Assembly (NCBI GenBank): GCA_947487055.1
Contig: CANKVN010000012.1
Location: 1-39,592, forward strand
Direction of reading: 5' to 3'
Source of the DNA: Flavobacteriales bacterium
Lineage (GTDB): Bacteria; Bacteroidota; Bacteroidia; NS11-12g; UBA955
Length of the DNA: 39,592 nt
Shown piece by piece: positions 34,214 to 39,592 of the stretch (position 1 is the stretch's first letter; each line of letters opens with the position of its first letter). The notes beneath the pieces are model-generated. The model searched no databases and was not told where the DNA came from. It was given only the letters and a program-made list of their open reading frames with translations. The position numbers and the translations under genes were made by a program.

Positions 34214-36805
34214 ATGCTTACAACCTTTCAAGAAAAACTTTTTAAACTACCATTGTGGAAGGTGCTGGGATTATACATTTTATTAACCCTCAACATCAAT
34301 AGCAGCAAGGCTTTTGGACAGGTGTCGAATTCCGCTGACACTCCTAAAATCACCATTAAAAGACCCAAGGGTGATTTGGACAAACCCATCACCTACCAGG
34401 CGGCCGACTCTATTTGGTTTGATTTGAAAAGAAATAAAGTCTTTTTATATAAAACTGCAGGTATTGTATACGGCGATATGGACCTGACTGCTCATTTTAT
34501 TGAAATCGACCTCAACAAAAAAGAAATTTTCGCCAAAGGAGGCCCTGATAGTTTGGGCAAATACAGCAATTTACCCGTGCTTAAAGACGGTGGGGACACC
34601 TATAAAGCAGACAGTATCAGGTATAACAGCAACAGCAAGAAAGGCAGGGTTTACGGGCTGCGCCTCACCCAGGATGAAATTGTAATTCAATTAAACAAAG
34701 TACTGAAACAGGATGACGGAAGTTTTATCGGCCAAAGTGGAAAAATAACGACCTGCAACGAAGACCATCCGCACTTTTACTTCAACGCCAACCGCATCAA
34801 GGTTATTCCAAACAACAAAGCCTTGTTCGGGGCTGCGAATCTGGTGGTTGAGGATGTTCCAACACCTTTGGCTGTTCCGTTTGGCATTGCCCCACTCAAA
34901 AAAGGACAACGGAATGGGATTTTGTTTCCCGGCTATGGTTATAACCAGTTCAATAAAAGTTTCTACCTGCAAAATTTTGGTTATTACCTGGGTTTGGGCG
35001 AACATGCAGACCTTACGCTAACCACAGATGCCTATTTAAATGGCGATTTGCGTTTGGGCATAGCTTCCAACCTGATTAAACGGTATTATTACCGCAGCAA
35101 TTTCAGTTTGGGTGCGAGCTGGTTTGGCAATGGCATTGAGCGCAGCAGCCCTGATTTCAAAAGAAATTTAGACCTTAATTTACTAGGAAGCTTTGCAGTA
35201 GATCCAAAGCGCCTTCCCGGCATGACCTTAAACGGAAATATCAACATACAAACCGGCAATTTTAACCGGTTCAATTCGCGGGACATCAATAGCATCAACA
35301 ACCAACAGTTTCAAAGTTCAATCAATTTTGGCAAGACATTTTTCCGTAATAAAGTAAATTTCACAGCCGCTGCGCGTCACTCCCAAAACACCGCAAACAG
35401 GGATTTTAGGCTTGAGTTGCCCACGATGAACATCGGTGTTTCCTCACTCACCCCTTTTGCAGGGAAAAATAGCAGTGGAAGCAAATGGTATGAGCAATTG
35501 CGGTTGAGCTACAACATGCAATTCAGCAATGTTATCAATACCAAAGACAGCATACTTTTTAGCCGCGATTACAAAAAGGCATTGCAAAAAACACAAACCG
35601 GGGTGAGTCACAGCCTGCCCATCAATACCAACATAAAGCTGCTGAATGGCATTGTGAATATGACTCCTGCAATAAACTACCGCGAAACCTGGTATTTCAA
35701 GTCGACTGAAAAATCAATGGACACCAACGGGAAAATCATCAACACGGAAAAGGACGGTTTTTACCGCCTCAACAACTGGGATTTCAACACCGGGTTCACC
35801 ACCAACATTTACGGTACATTTCAGCGGCCCGATGCCAGAAAAGTAAAAGCACTTAGGCATACCATTACCCCAACCATCAACATTGGCTATCAGCCAAAAA
35901 TAAATGCAGCATTACAAGGTTGGGAACAGAACTACACCGATACTGCCGGCAAAATCATCCGTTACAACCGGTTTGAAAAAGGCATTTATGGTGGCGGACA
36001 AAGTCAGGCTGAAAGCGGCTATGTGGGCCTGGGCATCAACAACAACCTTCAGGGCAAAAAAGTGGTAAGCAGAGACAGCAATGGCAAAGAAAAACTGGAG
36101 AAATTCAACCTCATTGACCAACTAAGCTTTACTGGCCGCTACAACCTGGCCGCGACCAAATTTAAGTGGTCGGATATTCAGGCAAATTTCAACACCACTT
36201 TACTCAAAACGATAAATATAACTGCACGCTCTGCTTTCAGTTTGTATCAGCGGGATTCTTTGCTTAAAAACGTGCAATATTACCTGTTGCAGGATAAAAA
36301 AGCACCTCTGCGCATGCGCAATGCGGGCCTTAGCCTTAGCACAAGAATCAATCCGGCGATGTTTAAAGGAAAAAGCGACGGCGCTGCCGTAAAACCCAAA
36401 GGCAATGAAGAAGACCCGGAGAAGAAGGATGTGAACAACCGCCCCGATGATTATTTCCATTTCGATATCCCCTGGAACATAGCACTCACTTATATCTTTG
36501 ATTATAACGCTGAGGCAATCCAAAAAGCAAATCGTATTGGCACAAACCGCGTCAACATTAGCGGTGACATCAGCCTTACACCTGAATGGAAGATAGGCTA
36601 CACCACAGGTTACGATTTACACGACAAAGAATTTGCCTCAAGCCAGTTTAGTGTTAGCCGAAACCTGCACTGCTGGCAAATCGACTTTAACTGGGTTCCA
36701 TCCGGCTTTGCCAAACAATGGACCTTCAGCATCCGTCCAAAATCCGGCATGTTGCAAGATTTAAAACTGAACAAACGGACCTTCTTTAATCCGGTGATGT
36801 TTTAA
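34214..36805 (+). CDS. lptD: LPS-assembly outer-membrane protein LptD-like
   Basis: 863 residues. The N-terminal helix (about 15-36, LGLYILLTLNINSSKAFGQ) is a signal peptide. The OstA/LptA-like domain follows at about 60-200 (DSIWFDLKRNKVFLYKTAGIVYGD, then KKEIFAKGGPDSLGKY) and then a long beta-barrel of alternating strands to the C-terminus. I recognise the Bacteroidota LptD form by the ADSIRYN and GRVYGLRLTQDE segments, which resemble LptD rather than plain LptA. It inserts lipopolysaccharide into the outer leaflet. The two cysteines (TCNEDH near 180 and HCW near 840) are far apart, which fits a possible long-range disulfide as in LptD. It lies divergent from amidase-mlaD, forming an envelope-biogenesis cluster. 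Confidence 0.88.
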   Translation: MLTTFQEKLFKLPLWKVLGLYILLTLNINSSKAFGQVSNSADTPKITIKRPKGDLDKPITYQAADSIWFDLKRNKVFLYKTAGIVYGDMDLTAHFIEIDLNKKEIFAKGGPDSLGKYSNLPVLKDGGDTYKADSIRYNSNSKKGRVYGLRLTQDEIVIQLNKVLKQDDGSFIGQSGKITTCNEDHPHFYFNANRIKVIPNNKALFGAANLVVEDVPTPLAVPFGIAPLKKGQRNGILFPGYGYNQFNKSFYLQNFGYYLGLGEHADLTLTTDAYLNGDLRLGIASNLIKRYYYRSNFSLGASWFGNGIERSSPDFKRNLDLNLLGSFAVDPKRLPGMTLNGNINIQTGNFNRFNSRDINSINNQQFQSSINFGKTFFRNKVNFTAAARHSQNTANRDFRLELPTMNIGVSSLTPFAGKNSSGSKWYEQLRLSYNMQFSNVINTKDSILFSRDYKKALQKTQTGVSHSLPINTNIKLLNGIVNMTPAINYRETWYFKSTEKSMDTNGKIINTEKDGFYRLNNWDFNTGFTTNIYGTFQRPDARKVKALRHTITPTINIGYQPKINAALQGWEQNYTDTAGKIIRYNRFEKGIYGGGQSQAESGYVGLGINNNLQGKKVVSRDSNGKEKLEKFNLIDQLSFTGRYNLAATKFKWSDIQANFNTTLLKTINITARSAFSLYQRDSLLKNVQYYLLQDKKAPLRMRNAGLSLSTRINPAMFKGKSDGAAVKPKGNEEDPEKKDVNNRPDDYFHFDIPWNIALTYIFDYNAEAIQKANRIGTNRVNISGDISLTPEWKIGYTTGYDLHDKEFASSQFSVSRNLHCWQIDFNWVPSGFAKQWTFSIRPKSGMLQDLKLNKRTFFNPVMF

Positions 36806-36836
36806 ACCTTTTTATGCCATTCTTGTTATTAAAAGT

Positions 36837-37304
36837 ATGACTCTATCTATAGGCCAAAACGCTCCCAACTTCACGTTATTCAACGACCAGAAAAAAGAAG
36901 TATCCCTTTCCGATTTTTCGGGCAAAAACGTGGTATTATTGTTTGTTCCACAAGCTTTTACCGGTGTTTGCACTGCTGAATTTTGCCAAATGCGCGACAG
37001 CTTGCACGACTACCAGAATATGAATGCGGAAATCCTCGGTGTTTCTGTTGATTCTGTCTTCACCTTGGAAAAATGGAAAAAAGATGAAGGATTTAATTTC
37101 AATCTTCTCTCCGATTTTAATAAAGATGTTTCCCGCGCCTACGGCAGCCTTTATGAAGAGTGGATTTTTGGCATGAAAGGTGTTTCCAAGCGCAGCGCTT
37201 TTGTTATCGATAAGGATGGCATTATTCGCTACGCCGAAGTACTGGAAAATCCCGGTGACATGCCCAACCTGGAAGCGGTGAAAGAAACGGTTGCATCACT
37301 TTGA
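36837..37304 (+). CDS. Peroxiredoxin (BCP/AhpE-like)
   Basis: 155 residues with a thioredoxin fold. It reduces hydroperoxides through the peroxidatic Cys45 in the motif FTGVC (Pro-x3-Thr-x2-Cys pattern: PQAFTGVC). A second cysteine, Cys50, gives the CxxxxC pattern of bacterioferritin-comigratory-protein/PrxQ enzymes, although the flanking TGVCTAEFCQMRDSL resembles AhpE. There is no signal peptide, so it is cytoplasmic. It follows lptD after 31 bases on the same strand, perhaps on the same transcript. A typical thioredoxin-dependent recycling route is inferred. Confidence 0.92.
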   Translation: MTLSIGQNAPNFTLFNDQKKEVSLSDFSGKNVVLLFVPQAFTGVCTAEFCQMRDSLHDYQNMNAEILGVSVDSVFTLEKWKKDEGFNFNLLSDFNKDVSRAYGSLYEEWIFGMKGVSKRSAFVIDKDGIIRYAEVLENPGDMPNLEAVKETVASL

Positions 37305-37399
37305 CTCCGTTTAGCCGGAATTTCCCACACACCGAAATCATAAAATATTAATCGTTATCTCAAATTTTTGGGATAGACCTCTCGTTGTATTAAATTGCG

Positions 37400-38488
37400 A
37401 TGATGCGCTATTTGATTCTCTGTATTTTCTTAAAGGTTGCAACTGCTGTAAATGCTCAGACGTACAATATTCCTGAAGAAATCAGAACCCGATACTATTA
37501 CCAGCCAGGGGATAGCATAATCCCGGCGGAGAAACCATTGCCATCGCTGACTAAGGTTTTAAAAGACTGGAAGCATCTTACACCAGACAGCATCCGGGTT
37601 GAACCCACCGAAGGATACGACACCATCCTGGCCTTGTATCATTTCGATTTTAAAGCAAAACATGGCGGATTCTTTTTTCTGCCAACAGAAGTGAGCAATG
37701 CCGCCTACCGCAAATTCGTGCAAGCAAATCGCAATCCTGCCTATACGCCCGATACCAATTGCTGGATTGGACCCAAACATTTCAACGAACCCTTTTCGCA
37801 TTATTATTATCAGCATCCTGCCTATGATAATTATCCGGTTTGTGGAGTTTCATACAATCAAGCAAAAGAATATTGCCAGTGGCTACAGGACAGTTTAAAC
37901 CAAATCTTAAAAAAGAAAAATATTCCTCAACGTGTAGCGGTGGATTTGCCAAGTTCGGACGAGTGGATTCATATTTATTACTATGCAGTAAAGCAACATG
38001 AACAAAAAAACAAACTTAAACTAGCCAAACCCACCTACCTTCAATTTGCCTCACCGGGTAATCAAAACAAGGTGATTTCAGGCCCTTGGTTCAGTGCCAG
38101 ACTCGCACCCATTAAACCTTCACCTTTAGACTATTATGTTTTTACAGCAGAAATAAATGGTATAGCACCGATTGGAGGTGTTTTCCATATTATGGGCAAT
38201 GTTGCCGAGTGGACCCGCAGTAAGGCAATAAACCATTTATTTAACCATAAAGAATACATTTATACAATTTCTGGTCGGCTGGTTCCAAATGTATATGAAA
38301 CACATAGCACGAGCACGCTGGATAAGTTTGTAAGGGGTGAAAAGCTCAAAGACCTGATGGTAATCAAAGGAGGCTCGTGGGGGGATGACCCCTACTTCCT
38401 GCAGCCTGGTGCCCTTTATTTTCAAAATAAAGATAAAGGACAGAACAACATTGGCTTCAGACCAATTATCAGGGTGGTAAAACCTTAA
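37400..38488 (+). CDS. Secreted SUMF1/FGE-fold protein without catalytic cysteines
   Basis: 362 residues. The signal peptide MMRYLILCIFLKVATAVNAQ lacks a proper lipobox. The formylglycine-generating-enzyme (SUMF1) fold follows: FFFLPTEVSNAAYRKFV, PVCGVSYNQAKEYCQWLQ, DLPSSDEWIH, FHIMGNVAEWTRS, VIKGGSWGDDP and GFRPIIRVV at the end. True FGEs carry a cysteine pair between GGSW and GFR. Here that stretch (DPYFLQPGALYFQNKDKG) has no cysteine, so it is not expected to oxidise sulfatases. Bacteroidota use such inactive folds in gliding and type IX secretion (GldJ/GldK), but the gene is not near gld genes. A TTTG and a TTAAATTG lie 19 bases apart just before the start. The stop shares TTAA at 38485-38488 with lysA. 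Confidence 0.82.
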   Translation: MMRYLILCIFLKVATAVNAQTYNIPEEIRTRYYYQPGDSIIPAEKPLPSLTKVLKDWKHLTPDSIRVEPTEGYDTILALYHFDFKAKHGGFFFLPTEVSNAAYRKFVQANRNPAYTPDTNCWIGPKHFNEPFSHYYYQHPAYDNYPVCGVSYNQAKEYCQWLQDSLNQILKKKNIPQRVAVDLPSSDEWIHIYYYAVKQHEQKNKLKLAKPTYLQFASPGNQNKVISGPWFSARLAPIKPSPLDYYVFTAEINGIAPIGGVFHIMGNVAEWTRSKAINHLFNHKEYIYTISGRLVPNVYETHSTSTLDKFVRGEKLKDLMVIKGGSWGDDPYFLQPGALYFQNKDKGQNNIGFRPIIRVVKP

Positions 38489-39592
38489 ATAACTTCCACT
38501 TCGTTGCGGATCAAATCCTCGAAAGTTTCTCTTTGGCGGATAAGTTTGGCCACGCCATCAATCACCAGCACTTCTGCGGGCCTAAAACGCGCATTATAAT
38601 TATTGCTCATGGTAAATCCATAGGCTCCGGCATTGTAAATGGCCAAAATATCGCCTTCTCGAACTTCGGCAATCTTGCGGTCGTAGCCCAGGGTATCTGT
38701 TTCGCAAATGTAGCCTACCACAGAATATAGCCTTGGCAAACCCTCTGGATTGCTCACGTTCTCTATGCGATGATAGGCATCGTAAAACATAGGCCTGATT
38801 AAATGGTTCTGACCGCTGTCTACGCCAATAAATACCGTGCTGGTGGTTTGCTTAATCACATTGGCTTTTACGAGCAAATAACCGGATTCACTCACAATAA
38901 ATTTACCTGGCTCGAACCATAGCTCCAATTCCCTGCCATAGCTTTTGCAGAATGCCTTAAAGGCTTCTGATATGCGCGCTCCTGTATCTTCAATGTCGGT
39001 AACAAAATCACCCTCTTTGTAAGGAACTTTAAATCCGCTGCCAAAATCCATAAACTCCAGATCCGGAAAGTCTGCAGCAGCCTCAAACAAAAGTTCTGCA
39101 CCTCGCAAAAACACATCTGCATCCAAAATATCGCTGCCCGTGTGCATGTGCAATCCATTTATCTGCATTTTATGGCTTTGCACCACGCGCAACACATGGC
39201 GCATCTGGTATATGCTGATGCCGAATTTAGAATCAATATGGCCAACAGAAATATGGCTGTGCCCTCCGGCCATGATGTGCGGATTGAGGCGAATACAGCA
39301 TTTTATGGTGCCCCCGTAATGGTGACCGAATTGCTCCAGGATGCTGATGTTATCAATATTAATGTGAACACCTAGTGCAACGGCTGCTTCGATCTCAGAA
39401 AAATCAACACAATTTGGGGTAAACATGATTTGTTCAGGGGAAAAACCTGCCCTCAAACCTAGATGCACTTCCTGGATGCTAACCGCATCAAGGCCGGCTC
39501 CCTCCTGTTTCAACAAGCGAAGCACATTCACATTGTTCAACGCCTTCAGCGCGTAATGAAGGCTAACTTTCACGCCCGAAAAGGCATTTTTT
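38485..39592 (-). CDS. lysA: Diaminopimelate decarboxylase (5'-truncated by window edge)
   Basis: Last step of lysine synthesis: meso-diaminopimelate to lysine plus carbon dioxide, PLP-dependent. The reading frame is still open at base 39592, so the N-terminus lies outside the window. The first visible residues KNAFSGVKVSLHYALKALNN include the PLP lysine (codon at 39544-39546) in YALKA, as in fold-type III decarboxylases. Further signatures are GLHMHTGSDI (the HxGS phosphate-binding site), FEPGKFIV and VVGYICETDTLGYD (Cys-Glu pair of the partner active site), plus AGAYGFTMSNNYNARFRP at the end. About 368 of roughly 400 residues are present. Close relatives are arginine and ornithine decarboxylases of the same fold, but the motifs favour LysA. 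Confidence 0.9.
   Translation of the reverse strand, partial: KNAFSGVKVSLHYALKALNNVNVLRLLKQEGAGLDAVSIQEVHLGLRAGFSPEQIMFTPNCVDFSEIEAAVALGVHINIDNISILEQFGHHYGGTIKCCIRLNPHIMAGGHSHISVGHIDSKFGISIYQMRHVLRVVQSHKMQINGLHMHTGSDILDADVFLRGAELLFEAAADFPDLEFMDFGSGFKVPYKEGDFVTDIEDTGARISEAFKAFCKSYGRELELWFEPGKFIVSESGYLLVKANVIKQTTSTVFIGVDSGQNHLIRPMFYDAYHRIENVSNPEGLPRLYSVVGYICETDTLGYDRKIAEVREGDILAIYNAGAYGFTMSNNYNARFRPAEVLVIDGVAKLIRQRETFEDLIRNEVEVI

Overview
The window looks like ordinary core chromosome of a member of the Bacteroidota, probably on the Sphingobacteriia/Chitinophagia side (class level is an inference). The evidence is a MetH split down to its homocysteine domain, an F1 epsilon subunit of only 76 residues next to atpD, a DUF5723-type outer-membrane protein, an LptD / amidase / MlaD cluster, a fused two-repeat lycopene cyclase, and promoters of the Bacteroidota type (TAnnTTTG -7 box, weak or absent Shine-Dalgarno sequences). 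Codon use and composition are even throughout. I see no tRNA, rRNA, CRISPR array, insertion sequence, integrase, phage gene or attachment site. Coding density is very high and no gene-free stretch exceeds about 280 bases.

Layout. 1-4539 (+): 3' part of recJ, terC, a Tat-exported class V aminotransferase, a short-chain dehydrogenase, and a 48-residue zinc-ribbon membrane microprotein. 4549-12744 (-): membrane glycosyltransferase, leucine dehydrogenase, metH homocysteine domain with an unknown membrane-anchored protein upstream, a secreted cysteine-rich protein, psd, gdhA and a PhoR-like histidine kinase. 12993-15314 (+): pcrA/uvrD helicase. 15311-18341 (-): an outer-membrane protein and a lipoprotein, as an overlapping pair. 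18553-23404 (+): a tightly packed seven-gene operon rpsP-rimM-trmD-exonuclease-rluA-like-cytochrome c peroxidase-ykgJ-like, which joins ribosome and tRNA maturation to a periplasmic peroxidase. 23463-26867 (+): lepA, a small lipoprotein, dprA. 26873-28717 (-): yidC. 28876-32217 (+): atpD-atpC, an ECF sigma factor and a lycopene cyclase. 32224-34106 (-): amidase then mlaD, divergent from lptD (34214-36805, +). The end holds a peroxiredoxin, a secreted FGE-fold protein without catalytic cysteines, and lysA (-), which runs off the right edge.

How the genes work together. One group serves the envelope: yidC, lptD, amidase, mlaD, psd, the glycosyltransferase and the OMP/lipoprotein pair. A second handles nitrogen, one-carbon and amino-acid metabolism: leucine dehydrogenase, gdhA, metH, lysA. 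A third covers translation and genome maintenance: rpsP-rimM-trmD, lepA, recJ, pcrA, dprA.

I found no clearly new multi-gene system. The points most worth a second look are: (i) TAnnTTTG boxes placed so close to start codons that several mRNAs should be leaderless or nearly so; (ii) all five convergent gene junctions lie between a 4-base overlap and a 9-base gap, two of them sharing a palindromic TTAA as both stop codons; (iii) a secreted KSCC-repeat protein; (iv) an S16 with nine acidic hexapeptide repeats encoded by an 18-bp minisatellite; (v) an intrinsic terminator ending 5 bases before the lycopene cyclase start; and (vi) the zinc-ribbon microprotein.
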